DNA of 43,137 nucleotides, taken from assembly GCA_023150805.1 (NCBI GenBank), contig JAKLKF010000063.1:1-43137 (forward strand), given 5' to 3'. The DNA comes from Myxococcota bacterium. GTDB lineage: Bacteria; Myxococcota_A; UBA796; UBA2385. This document shows, piece by piece, positions 12,369 to 20,552 of this stretch (position 1 is its first letter; each line of letters begins with the position of its first letter). The notes beneath the pieces were generated by a model. That model was given only the letters and a program-made list of their open reading frames with translations. It was not told the origin of the DNA and ran no database searches. The translations under genes and the position numbers were made by a program.

Positions 12369-15161
12369 GTGACGACCCGCCCCCCCGAGCCCGACCTGTC
12401 CGCGCACAGCGGCGGTGGCTGGAGCGAGCCCGGCGACCCCGGCGACCCCGGCGCCCCCGCCCAGGCCGGGCCCCGCTACGCGCTCGGCGCGGTGCTGGGC
12501 CAGGGCGGCATGGGCATCGTGCGCGCCGCGCGCGACCAGGCCCTGGGCCGCGACGTGGCGCTCAAGGAGCTGCGGCGGGACCTGGACAGCCCGGGGGCCC
12601 GGGCGCGCCTGGCCCGCGAGGCGGCGATCACCAGCCAGCTCGACCACCCGGGCATCGTGGCCGTGCACGAGGTCGGCCGGCACGAGGACGGGCGGCCCTA
12701 CTACACGATGCGGCTGGTGCGGGGCCGGAGCCTCTCCGAGGCGGGGCCCACCCTGCCTGCGGCGGCGCGCCTGCGCCACCTGCTGGCGGCCTGCGAGGCG
12801 GTGGCCGCCGCCCACGACGCGGGCATGGTCCACCGCGACCTGAAGCCGGCCAACATCCTGGTCGGCCCCCACGGCGAGACCCAGGTCATCGACTGGGGGC
12901 TGGCCGCGCCGACGCCTGCCGCCGCGGCGCGTTGGGCCGGGCTGCCGGGGAGCCCCGCGATGGGGCGGGTGGGCACCGAGGCCTACCTGGCGCCCGAGCA
13001 GGCCGCGGGCGAGCCGCCGGACCCTCGGCACGACGTGTGGAGCCTGGGCGCCAGCATCGCCGAGGTGCTGGGCGAGCCTGAGCCGGAGCTCGCCGCCATC
13101 CTGGCGCGCTGCCGGGCGCCGCTCTCGGACCGCTACCCGGACGCGGGCGCCCTGGCCGAGGACCTGCAGGCCTTCTTCGAGGGGCGCCGGGTCGCGGCGC
13201 ACAGCTACAGCGCCGGGGAGCTGCTGGGGCGGGTGCTGCGGGCCTGGCGCGCGCCGCTCCTGGTGGGCCTGGCGGGGCTGCTGGCCGTGAGCGGTGCGGT
13301 TGCCTGGGGCTGGTGGCAGACCGGGCGCTCGCGGGACCGCGCGGTGGCGGCGGAGGCGGAGGCGCGGGCCCGGCTGGCCGACGTGCAGCTCGAGCAGGCG
13401 GTCGAGGCGACCCGCGCCGGGCAGCGGGAGCGGGCCGAGCGGCTGGCGCTCGCGGTGCTGGAGACCCGCGAGGATCCGCTGGCCCGCGGTGTCTTCGCCA
13501 GCTTCGGGCGCGCGGAGCGCCCGGTGCGGGTGCGGGAGGAGGCGGCGCCGGACTGCGACTGGTCGCGGCTGGCCCCCGGGGCGGGCTTCCTGCTGTGCGG
13601 GACCGAGGCGGGGGTCGGCCGGCACGGCGCGGGGACGTCCTGGCAGGTGCCGGGCGCCTGGGCGGGCGCCAGCGTGCACGGCGACACCGTCCTCTTGTGG
13701 GACCGCTCCTGGGACCTGGTCGCCGTCGACGCCGCGACGGGCCAGGAGCGGGGCCGGTGGCCGCGCCGCGGCGACCAGTGGAAGACCCAGACCGAGGCCC
13801 GCGTCTTGTGGGCCGGGGACGCGCCGCTGGACGGCGAGGCCGTGCCACCTTCGGGGTGCCTGGGGCGGCTGGTCGCCGGGGAGACGGAGCTGTCGGGGCG
13901 CAGCGCGGTGGCCTGCGACGACGGCACGCTCTACCTGGGCGCGGTGGAGGACCCGGGCCGGCTGGCGGTGGCGACCGGGCTGGTGGGGGAGCAGGGGATC
14001 TCCACCCTGGCGCTCGCCCCGCAGGGGGTGGTGCTGGGCAGCCTGCGGGGGCGGGTGACGAGCTGGGGCTGGGACGGGCGACCGCTGGGCGGCGGGGACT
14101 CCGGGCTGGGCCTGATCGGGCGGATCGTGGCCTCCCGCGACGGGCGCCACGCGGCGCTGCTGGGCACCGGGGGGCGGGTCGGCCTGTGGCGGCTGGACTC
14201 GGGGACGCTGGTCGCGGCCCTCGATCTCCCCGCGCAGGACGTGGGCTTCGGCGCCGACGGGCTGGTGGTGCACGCGGACGGGGCCCTGGTCACCTGGCGC
14301 CTGCCCGCTGGGACCCCCGCCGAGATCCGCGCTCCTGGGGGCCTGGCCAACCTGGCGGTCTCCCCGGACGGCCGCCGCCTGGCCCTGGCGGGCGGCAGCG
14401 GCTTCGGCGGGGTGGTGGACCTGGCCGACGGCACCTCGCAGCGGCTCACGATGGGCACCCGCGTGGTCAAGGCCGCGACCTTCGGGCCGGGCGGGACCTG
14501 GTTCACCGGCATGGACCCGCCCTACCTCGCCCGCCTGGAGGACGGGCTGGTCGCGGCCGGGGCCCGACCGCTGCGTCGGCTGGAGGGCCTGCCGGACGGC
14601 TCGCTGGTCGGCATCGACATGGACATCGGCCTGTTCCGCTGGCGGGACCCCCGGGTCGCGCCGGAGCGCCTGGCCGAGGGCAGCCTGTTCGTGGACCTGG
14701 AGCCGGCGGAGGACGCCCTGGTGCTGCTGGACCACGAGGGGCAGGCCTGGCGGCTGGACGACGCCGGGCTGGTCGCGCTGGGGCGGACCGCCGGCGCGCG
14801 GGCGGTGGCCTGGTGGCGGGGGTCGCCCGTGATCGCCGTGGCGGACGCGGTGCTGCTGGGCGACCGGCGCCTGGAGCTACCCGGCCAGTCCGTGCTGGAC
14901 ATCGCCATCTCGCCGGACCAGGCCCGGCTGGCGGTGGCGGCGATGGACGGCCACGTGCGGGTGTACGACCTGGCCAGCGACGCGCTGCTGATCGACCTGC
15001 CCGGCCACCGCGAGCGGGCCGTGGGGGTCGCCTTCCTGCCCGACGGCGACCTGGCCAGCGTGTCCTGGGACGGCACCGCCCGGGTGGCGGCGCTGGGCCC
15101 GGTGGACCGCCCGGTCGCGGCCCTGCGCGCCGAGGTGGAGGCGGCCTGGGGGGCGGAGTAG
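12369..15161 (+). CDS. Membrane Ser/Thr protein kinase with beta-propeller-like C-terminal half
   Basis: 930 residues from GTG 12369. Residues 38-270 form a Hanks kinase: GQGGMGIV (44-51), K66 (VALKEL), HRDLKPAN (155-162), DWG (175-177) in place of DFG, and APE (208-210). The late part of the C-lobe is short. A membrane helix lies at about 297-316 (LLVGLAGLLAVSGAVAW), followed by a helical stretch and then about 530 residues of WD40/PQQ-like repeats, with phrases such as VAASRDGRHAALLG, LAVSPDGRRLALAGG and IAISPDQARLAVAAMDGHVR. This arrangement is common in Myxococcota and Planctomycetes: cytoplasmic kinase and an extracytoplasmic propeller that may bind ligand or partner. The next gene codes for an FHA protein that could read its phosphothreonines. 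Confidence 0.88.
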   Translation: MTTRPPEPDLSAHSGGGWSEPGDPGDPGAPAQAGPRYALGAVLGQGGMGIVRAARDQALGRDVALKELRRDLDSPGARARLAREAAITSQLDHPGIVAVHEVGRHEDGRPYYTMRLVRGRSLSEAGPTLPAAARLRHLLAACEAVAAAHDAGMVHRDLKPANILVGPHGETQVIDWGLAAPTPAAAARWAGLPGSPAMGRVGTEAYLAPEQAAGEPPDPRHDVWSLGASIAEVLGEPEPELAAILARCRAPLSDRYPDAGALAEDLQAFFEGRRVAAHSYSAGELLGRVLRAWRAPLLVGLAGLLAVSGAVAWGWWQTGRSRDRAVAAEAEARARLADVQLEQAVEATRAGQRERAERLALAVLETREDPLARGVFASFGRAERPVRVREEAAPDCDWSRLAPGAGFLLCGTEAGVGRHGAGTSWQVPGAWAGASVHGDTVLLWDRSWDLVAVDAATGQERGRWPRRGDQWKTQTEARVLWAGDAPLDGEAVPPSGCLGRLVAGETELSGRSAVACDDGTLYLGAVEDPGRLAVATGLVGEQGISTLALAPQGVVLGSLRGRVTSWGWDGRPLGGGDSGLGLIGRIVASRDGRHAALLGTGGRVGLWRLDSGTLVAALDLPAQDVGFGADGLVVHADGALVTWRLPAGTPAEIRAPGGLANLAVSPDGRRLALAGGSGFGGVVDLADGTSQRLTMGTRVVKAATFGPGGTWFTGMDPPYLARLEDGLVAAGARPLRRLEGLPDGSLVGIDMDIGLFRWRDPRVAPERLAEGSLFVDLEPAEDALVLLDHEGQAWRLDDAGLVALGRTAGARAVAWWRGSPVIAVADAVLLGDRRLELPGQSVLDIAISPDQARLAVAAMDGHVRVYDLASDALLIDLPGHRERAVGVAFLPDGDLASVSWDGTARVAALGPVDRPVAALRAEVEAAWGAE

Positions 15162-15164
15162 GCT
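15159..15164 (+). promoter_or_regulatory. Putative -10 box TAGGCT for the FHA gene
   Basis: TAGGCT, whose TAG is also the stop codon of the kinase gene, is followed by seven bases and ATG 15172. There is no ribosome site, consistent with a leaderless transcript. It could also be chance, because the stop codon supplies half of the box. Confidence 0.25.
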
Positions 15165-15171
15165 GCCCCAC

Positions 15172-16059
15172 ATGAGCGCCTCGGCCACCTTCCGCCTGCC
15201 CGACGGCTCCGCGGAGAGCCTGTGGGCCGGCGACATCATCGGGCGGACCTGGAGCGCGGCGCTGCGCCTGGACGACCCCGAGATCAGCGAGGCGCACGCG
15301 ATGGTCAGCCTGCGCGGCGAGCAGCTCTGGCTGCTGGCCCTGCGCCGGCGCTTCCTGGTGTCGGGCAAGCCCACCGACGGCGTCATCCTCTCGCCCGGCC
15401 TGCGCCTGCGCCTGGCCCCGCAGGTGGAGCTGGTGGTCCTGGCGGTGACCCTGCCCGAGACGGTCCTGGGGCTGGCCGGCGCCGGGATGCCGCCGCAGGC
15501 CCTGCCGGGGGGCTGCTCCCTGCGGGTCGACCCGCACCCCCGCCTGGTCCCGGGCTTCCACGCGGACGCGGTGGCGCAGTTCTGGTCCACCGAGGGCCGC
15601 TGGCGCGGGCGCCAGGAGGGGCGGGACTTCGACCTGGCCCCGGGCACGACCGTGCAGAGCCCGGCGGGCCCGCTGCAGGTGGTCGAGATCGCGCTCTCCC
15701 ACGCCGGGCAGCGCCCGACCCGCGCCGGCGAGGGGCCCCTGCGCATCGTCGCCAGCTACGACACGGTCCAGCTCCACCGCGGCGACGGCGGCGTGGTGGT
15801 GCTGGCCGGCCAGCTCGCCCGGGTGGTCAGCGAGCTGGTCGCGGTGCGGCAGCCGCTGGCCTGGGAGGAGCTGGCGCGGCCGCAGTGGCCCCACATCGAC
15901 GACCGCGACGCGCTGCGGCGTCGCTGGGACGGGCTCCTGGGCCGCCTGCGCGACCGGCTGCGGGAGGAGGGCCTGCGCACCGACCTGGTCGCCTCCACCC
16001 GGGTCGGCCTGGTGGAGCTGGTGCTGCGGGAGGGGGACACGGTGGAGGACCGGAGCTGA
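15172..16059 (+). CDS. FHA-domain protein with C-terminal winged-helix-like region
   Basis: 295 residues. Residues about 5-95 have FHA features: GR at 24-25, S39 and H42 (ISEAHAMVSL) as phosphothreonine-binding positions, then regular strands (QLWLLALRRRFLVSGK, GLRLRLAPQVELVVLAV). The middle (about 110-200) is all-beta and unassigned. Residues about 205-290 resemble an OmpR-type winged helix: VVVLAGQLARVVSELVAVR, then LRRRWDGLLGRLRDRLREEG, then TRVGLVELVL. If right, the protein would bind a phosphorylated kinase or substrate and DNA. It begins 11 bases after the kinase gene, so kinase and FHA protein probably act in one pathway. No signal peptide or membrane helix is present. Confidence 0.7.
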   Translation: MSASATFRLPDGSAESLWAGDIIGRTWSAALRLDDPEISEAHAMVSLRGEQLWLLALRRRFLVSGKPTDGVILSPGLRLRLAPQVELVVLAVTLPETVLGLAGAGMPPQALPGGCSLRVDPHPRLVPGFHADAVAQFWSTEGRWRGRQEGRDFDLAPGTTVQSPAGPLQVVEIALSHAGQRPTRAGEGPLRIVASYDTVQLHRGDGGVVVLAGQLARVVSELVAVRQPLAWEELARPQWPHIDDRDALRRRWDGLLGRLRDRLREEGLRTDLVASTRVGLVELVLREGDTVEDRS

Positions 16060-16085
16060 TCCGCTGCTCCCGCGCCGCTGCGGGC

Positions 16086-16091
16086 TACGCT
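16086..16091 (+). promoter_or_regulatory. Putative -10 box TACGCT for the radical SAM gene
   Basis: TACGCT is followed by GCGGCG and GTG 16098. The 13-base string GCTACGCTGCGGC is identical to that just before the ATG at 20467 on the other strand. This hints at a shared promoter type with almost no leader. Confidence 0.35.
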
Positions 16092-16097
16092 GCGGCG

Positions 16098-17465
16098 GTG
16101 ACCGGCTCCTCGCCCCCCCCCACCGCCCTGCTGCCCGCCGCCGAGGACAGCCACGCGACCAAGGGCCTGCTGCGCCTGACGATGGCCTGCAACGAGCGCT
16201 GCCCCTTCTGCAACGTGCCCGTCGAGGACTACCCCCGGCCGACGCCGCCCCCGGAGGAGGTCGAGGCGGCGCTCGAGGCCTTCGTCGCCACGGGCCAGCG
16301 CACGCTGACCATCTCGGGGGGCGAGCCGACCCTGCTGCGGCGCCGGCTGGTGGACCTGGTGGCCCGAGCGCGGGCGCGGGGCATCCCGCTGGTGGAGTTG
16401 CAGACCAACGCGGTGCTGGTGGACCCGGGCTACGCGGCGGAGCTGGCGGCGGCGGGCCTGACCAGCGCCTTCGTCTCGCTGCTGTCGCACGAGCCGGCCC
16501 TGCACGACCAGCTGGCGGGGCTGCCCGGGGCCTTCCCGCGCTGCCTGCTGGGCATCGACGCGCTGCTGGCGGCGGGCGTGCGCGTGACGCTGAACCCGGT
16601 CTTCGCGGCGCCGACCCAGGGCACGGTGGCCGCCTATGTGGACTTCGTGGCGGCCCGCCTGCCGGGGGTCGACAGCGTCAGCCTGTCGGCGGTGCAGCCG
16701 CACGGCCGCGCGGCGGGGCAGCCGGGGCTGCTGCCGGACTACGCGGTGCTGGCGGACAGCGTCCGGCAGGCCCGGGCGCGGGCCGCGGCGCACGGGATCC
16801 GGCTGCTGAACCCCTACTGCGGCCTGCCGCTCTGCGTGGGCTGGGAGGACGGGCAGGAGGCCAGCGTCGAGGCCCAGGAGGCGGCCGCGGGGGGCTGGCA
16901 GGAGCGGCCGGGCCTGGAGAACACGGGCGACAAGCGCCAGGGGCCGCCCTGCCGGGACTGCGGCCTGCGCACGCGCTGCGGCGGGGCCTGGCACGCCGTC
17001 TGGGACCAGCGCGCGGGGGCGGGGATCCGGGCGCCGGTGCGGGCGGCGCCACCGTGGGAGGCGTCGGTGTCGGGAACCGACCTGGTGTGGGCGCGGCCCG
17101 CCGGCCTCTCGCCTGCGGCGCTGCCGGGGCTGCTGACCGGGCCGACCACCGACCTGGCCCTGGACCTGCCGGTGGCGGCCCTGGACCCGCTGGGCGCGCC
17201 GGACCGGGGGCTCCTGCTGGCGCTGCGCCGGCTCGACCGCGAGAACGCCCGGCGCCAGCCCCAGGGCCGCCTGCACGCCTGGCTGCGGCTGCGCGGCGCC
17301 GACCCGGCCGCCGCCGAGCGCGCCCTGCAGGTGGCGCAGGCCCTGGGTGTGCACCGGGCCGACCTGGACGGGCCGGTGCGCGCCCACCAGCCGCGGCTGC
17401 GCGCCCTGTTCCCCGACCTGTTCCCCCCGCTCTCCGCCGCCGCCGGCGAGGTGTCCCCTGGCTGA
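16098..17465 (+). CDS. Radical SAM protein with extra C-terminal cysteine cluster
   Basis: 455 residues from GTG 16098. The radical SAM [4Fe-4S] motif CxxxCxxC is C31, C35, C38 (CNERCPFC). GGEPT at 74-78 is the SAM-binding motif II. The barrel runs to about residue 240. A second set of cysteines (C241, C246, C285, C288, C294; CRDCGLRTRC) suggests one auxiliary Fe-S cluster of SPASM/twitch type, often found in enzymes that modify peptides or proteins. The last 150 residues are Ala/Leu-rich and unassigned. The next gene codes for a related protein without the N-terminal cysteines. No small precursor peptide gene is evident. The substrate is unknown. Confidence 0.85.
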   Translation: MTGSSPPPTALLPAAEDSHATKGLLRLTMACNERCPFCNVPVEDYPRPTPPPEEVEAALEAFVATGQRTLTISGGEPTLLRRRLVDLVARARARGIPLVELQTNAVLVDPGYAAELAAAGLTSAFVSLLSHEPALHDQLAGLPGAFPRCLLGIDALLAAGVRVTLNPVFAAPTQGTVAAYVDFVAARLPGVDSVSLSAVQPHGRAAGQPGLLPDYAVLADSVRQARARAAAHGIRLLNPYCGLPLCVGWEDGQEASVEAQEAAAGGWQERPGLENTGDKRQGPPCRDCGLRTRCGGAWHAVWDQRAGAGIRAPVRAAPPWEASVSGTDLVWARPAGLSPAALPGLLTGPTTDLALDLPVAALDPLGAPDRGLLLALRRLDRENARRQPQGRLHAWLRLRGADPAAAERALQVAQALGVHRADLDGPVRAHQPRLRALFPDLFPPLSAAAGEVSPG

Positions 17466-18801
17466 GCCCCTGCTGCTGGTCAGCGGTCGGAGCCGCCAGC
17501 CCGGGCGGGCCTGGCCGACCGCTGCGCGCCCCGACCCGACCCTGGAGGCGCTGTGCGCGCTGCTGCCCGCCGGGCCCCTGTGGCTGGGCGGCGGTGAGCC
17601 CACCCTGCGCGCCGACCTGCCGGCCCTGGTGCAGGCGGCGGCGCGGCCGGGGCTGGGCCTGCGCACCGACGGGCTGGCCCTGGCCGAGGGCGAGGTGGCC
17701 CGCCGGCTGCGCGCCTGGGGCCTGCGCCGGGTGCGGGTGCCGCTGCACGCCGCGCGCCCCGACGCCCACGACTGGCTGGTGGACCTGCCCGGGGCGGCCC
17801 GACGGGTGCTGCGGGCCCTGCGCGCCTGCGCCGCCGCGGGGCTGGAGGTCCAGGTCGAGGCCGCCGTCACCCGCCCGACGATGGACCTGCTGCCCGAGAC
17901 GGTCGCCGCCGCGGCTGGCCTGGGCGCCACCGAGGTGCACCTGCGCCTGCCGGCCCCGGCGCCCGACGACCGGGTCGCGGTCTTCCCGCGCCTGGGCCTG
18001 GCCGAGCCGCTGCTGGAGCGGGCCGACCGGGCCGCGCGCGCCGCCGGGGTGGCGCTGTGGGTGCATGGCCTGCCCGCCTGCGCGCTGGGGGCCGCGCGCG
18101 ACCGCATGGCGCCGCCCGAGCCGATCCTGGGGCCACCCTCGCTCCTTCCGCCCGCTCCGCAGGTCGCGACCTGCGCCGCCTGCCCCGGCGCGCCCGCCTG
18201 CCCCGGCGCGCCCGCCGCCTACGTCGCCCTCTTCGGCCGCGGCGAGCTGGACGACCGCTGCAGCCGGCCGGTGCCAGGGCGCCAGATGCCTGACGGCGAG
18301 GGCCCGCCCGGCACGCCTCCTCCCCCGCGGGCGGGCCGGGCCCCCGCCACCCGCCTGGCCTTCGCGGTGGGCCAGGCCGCGCGCGGCGCCCTGCGCGGCG
18401 ACCCCCTCGCCGGGGTGCCGGGGGACCCGATCCCGCCCTCGCTCACCGCCTCCTTCCCGCCCCAGGCCCCGACGCGGGCGCTGCGCCAGGAGCTGTGCCG
18501 CCTCTCCCAGGTGGGCAGCCCGGTCCTGCGCATCGCGGACGACCACAGCCTGCTGCACCCCGACATCGGCGACCTGCTGCGCGAGTGCGTGCGCCTGGGC
18601 TTCTCGCGGGTCGAGGTGGCCGGGCCGGTCGACCGCCTGCTGGCCCTGGAGGACCGCGACCTGGTGGCCCTGCGGGGCCTGAGCCGGGTCGAGGCCTGGG
18701 TCGCGGGCGAGGAGGAGCAGGCCGGGGTCGAGGAGGGGCTGTCGCGGGTGGCGCGGCTGAGCCGGGCCGAGGTGGTGGTGCGGGTGGTCGGCGCAGGGTG
18801 A
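17458..18801 (+). CDS. Radical-SAM-like protein lacking the CxxxCxxC motif (degenerate partner); probable CTG start
   Basis: 447 residues from a CTG at 17458, preceded by GAGG six bases upstream and overlapping the end of the first radical SAM gene by eight bases. The only earlier conventional start (GTG 17347) adds a Cys/Pro/Arg-rich stretch that looks like an out-of-frame translation, and no ATG, GTG or TTG lies between the CTG and the conserved core. GGGEPTL at 44-50, then LRTDGLAL, LRRVRVPLHAARPDAH and VEAAVTRPT, follow the order of a radical SAM barrel. The region before GGGEPT has one cysteine (C33) and no cluster motif. Cysteines occur at CAACPGAPACPG and DDRC near residue 240-270, matching the auxiliary-cluster region. 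It is probably a non-catalytic partner of the upstream enzyme, or uses only the auxiliary cluster. The C-terminal 180 residues are unassigned. Confidence 0.65.
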   Translation: MAEPLLLVSGRSRQPGRAWPTAARPDPTLEALCALLPAGPLWLGGGEPTLRADLPALVQAAARPGLGLRTDGLALAEGEVARRLRAWGLRRVRVPLHAARPDAHDWLVDLPGAARRVLRALRACAAAGLEVQVEAAVTRPTMDLLPETVAAAAGLGATEVHLRLPAPAPDDRVAVFPRLGLAEPLLERADRAARAAGVALWVHGLPACALGAARDRMAPPEPILGPPSLLPPAPQVATCAACPGAPACPGAPAAYVALFGRGELDDRCSRPVPGRQMPDGEGPPGTPPPPRAGRAPATRLAFAVGQAARGALRGDPLAGVPGDPIPPSLTASFPPQAPTRALRQELCRLSQVGSPVLRIADDHSLLHPDIGDLLRECVRLGFSRVEVAGPVDRLLALEDRDLVALRGLSRVEAWVAGEEEQAGVEEGLSRVARLSRAEVVVRVVGAG

Positions 18802-18826
18802 GGGGAACCGGTCGCCCTGGATCCGC

Positions 18827-20467
18827 TCAAGGCAGCAGGCGGAGCGTGGCGATGCGGTCGGGGTCCCGGCTGCCGAAGGCCGAGGTCGCCGTCGCCTCGC
18901 CCTGGGTGCGCACCTGGCGGCGCCGCAGGTCGAAGGACCAGGTCTCGGGCACGGTGTCCAGGCCCAGGGCCGCGTAGGGCACCCGGACCTCGACCGTCCA
19001 CCCCTCGGCGTCCACCTGCGCCGCCGCCTCCACGCCGTCCCAGCCCCGTTCGAGCACGCCGCCGGCCTTGCGCAGGTCCCACACGGCACCGTTGGGGGTG
19101 ACGTAGAACCAGGCCAGCAGGTCGGGCCGGGGCAGCAGGACCAGCCCGACGCGGTCGTCGAACACCACCTGGCCGTCGCGCCCGTGGTGGTTGCGGCGCA
19201 GCTCGTCGGGCCGGCTGTCCTGGCAGCGGGCGGCGAACCACAGCGCCTCGTCGTCGTGCCGCAGCCAGGCCTGGGTCGGCTCGGTGGTGGCCGGCAGGCC
19301 GCGGGCCGTGGTGAAGGGACCGATCGAGGGGGCCCCGGCCCACTCCGAGAGGTCGCCGTCCAGCACGGCGCTGCCGCGCGGCACCTCGACGGTGCGCGCC
19401 AGCTCGGCGGGCCAGGCGAAGGTGCGCAGGCCGGCGTCGGGCAGGGGGGCCTGCATCCGCAGGCGCGGCGTCGGGAACAGCTCCGCGGGGGGCGTCGCGG
19501 CCAGCGTGGTGTCCAGCGCCTGCCCCGGCGCCAGGTCGTAGGGCACGGAGAGGGCCTCCAAGGTCCACCCGTTCGCCTCGATCTCGACGGCGCCCGCCAT
19601 CGGGGCGTCGGAGCGGTTCTCCACGTGCAGGTGGAGCTGGTCGCCCCGGATCGTCGCTCGCGCCGCTCCCATGCGCCAGGCGCGGAGGCGGTCGGCGTCG
19701 GCCCGCGTGAGGTGGTCGACCGGCAGGTCCTGGCCGCCCGCCACGGTCCGGATCGACAGCGCGCCGTCGATCACCTCGACCCAGGCGTACTCGTAGGCGT
19801 TGCCGAGCAGGGGGTCGGGCAGGCCCGCCACCACGCCGCCGGAGGACCCGACCCCGACGTAGGGGATGCCGTCGATCTCCTGGAAGAGGTGCTGGTGCCA
19901 GTGGCCGGTGAAGACGGCGTCGACCCCGGCGTCGACGAAGGCCGCGTGCAGGGGGTCCTGCTGGCCGAGCGCCGCCCGCAGCGCCCAGAAGGGCTTGTGC
20001 ATGGCGACGACCACGACGTCGTCCTGGTGGGCGGACAGGTCTGCCAGGAGCCAGGCCTGCTGGTCGGGGGGCAGCTCCTCCCAGCGCTCGGCGACGGAGT
20101 TGTCCACGATGACGAAGTGGACCCCTCCCTGGTCGAAGGAGCGCCACGGCGCCTGCCCGGTGCGCTCGGCGAAGACGCGGGCGGTGGCCGGGTCGATGAT
20201 GTCGTGGTTCCCGGGCGTGTAGGCCACCGGCGCCGACAGGGAGGCGGTGGCGGACAGCGCCAGGGCCCAGTCCACCGGGTCGAGCGGATCGTCGACCAGG
20301 TCGCCCACCGTGAGCACCAGGTCCGGCTCCCGCGCCTGGACCTGGGCGAGGATGTCGCGCCAGCCCACGTCGTCGGGCTCGTCGGTCCGGTCGCCCACGA
20401 CGGCGAAGCGGAAGGGGGCGGCGGGCGGGGGCAGGGTGCGGGGCGCGCAAGCCAGCAGGAAGATCAT
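18827..20467 (-). CDS. Calcineurin-like metallophosphoesterase lipoprotein with CBM9-like C-terminal domain
   Basis: 546 residues from ATG 20467. The leader is only MIFLLA before C7, which fits a lipobox but is unusually short and has no basic residue. Metallophosphoesterase motifs follow in order: VVGDRTDE (D26), GDLVDD, GNHDI, MHKPFW and GHWHQH, so the dinuclear metal site appears complete. Residues about 365-546 (VLDGDLSEWAGAP, TQAWLRHDDEALWFAARCQD, EGWTVEVRVPYAAL) match the CBM9-like domain, a beta sandwich. It probably hydrolyses a phosphoester outside the inner membrane; the substrate is unknown. It converges with the radical SAM pair with only 25 bases between, and no terminator hairpin is visible there. 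Confidence 0.85.
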   Translation of the reverse strand: MIFLLACAPRTLPPPAAPFRFAVVGDRTDEPDDVGWRDILAQVQAREPDLVLTVGDLVDDPLDPVDWALALSATASLSAPVAYTPGNHDIIDPATARVFAERTGQAPWRSFDQGGVHFVIVDNSVAERWEELPPDQQAWLLADLSAHQDDVVVVAMHKPFWALRAALGQQDPLHAAFVDAGVDAVFTGHWHQHLFQEIDGIPYVGVGSSGGVVAGLPDPLLGNAYEYAWVEVIDGALSIRTVAGGQDLPVDHLTRADADRLRAWRMGAARATIRGDQLHLHVENRSDAPMAGAVEIEANGWTLEALSVPYDLAPGQALDTTLAATPPAELFPTPRLRMQAPLPDAGLRTFAWPAELARTVEVPRGSAVLDGDLSEWAGAPSIGPFTTARGLPATTEPTQAWLRHDDEALWFAARCQDSRPDELRRNHHGRDGQVVFDDRVGLVLLPRPDLLAWFYVTPNGAVWDLRKAGGVLERGWDGVEAAAQVDAEGWTVEVRVPYAALGLDTVPETWSFDLRRRQVRTQGEATATSAFGSRDPDRIATLRLLP

Positions 20468-20472
20468 GCCGC

Positions 20473-20478
20473 AGCGTA
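20473..20478 (-). promoter_or_regulatory. Putative -10 box TACGCT for the metallophosphoesterase gene
   Basis: Minus strand TACGCT, then GCGGC, then ATG 20467. There is no Shine-Dalgarno sequence. It shares 13 identical bases with the sequence before GTG 16098. Confidence 0.35.
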
Positions 20479-20552
20479 GCGGCGGCGTCGGCGATGGTGC
20501 AGGTTGTCCGCGGAGAGACGCACAGGCGCGAGATCGGGTGCGGGCCGCGCGC

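Noticed and set aside
12400..14735. Upstream extension (about 830 codons) of the secreted 543-residue protein
   Set aside because: The real start at 12254 has a ribosome site and signal peptide; the extension is antisense to the kinase gene.
17347..17457. GTG 17347 as start of the second radical-SAM-like gene
   Set aside because: It overlaps the first gene by 119 bases and gives a Cys/Pro/Arg-rich stretch like an out-of-frame translation.
15756..18107. Long antisense frame over the FHA and radical SAM genes
   Set aside because: No motif and composition typical of a shadow frame; the plus-strand genes carry clear motifs.
18802..18826. Terminator between the convergent radical SAM and phosphoesterase genes
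   Set aside because: The 25-base gap shows no stable inverted repeat.
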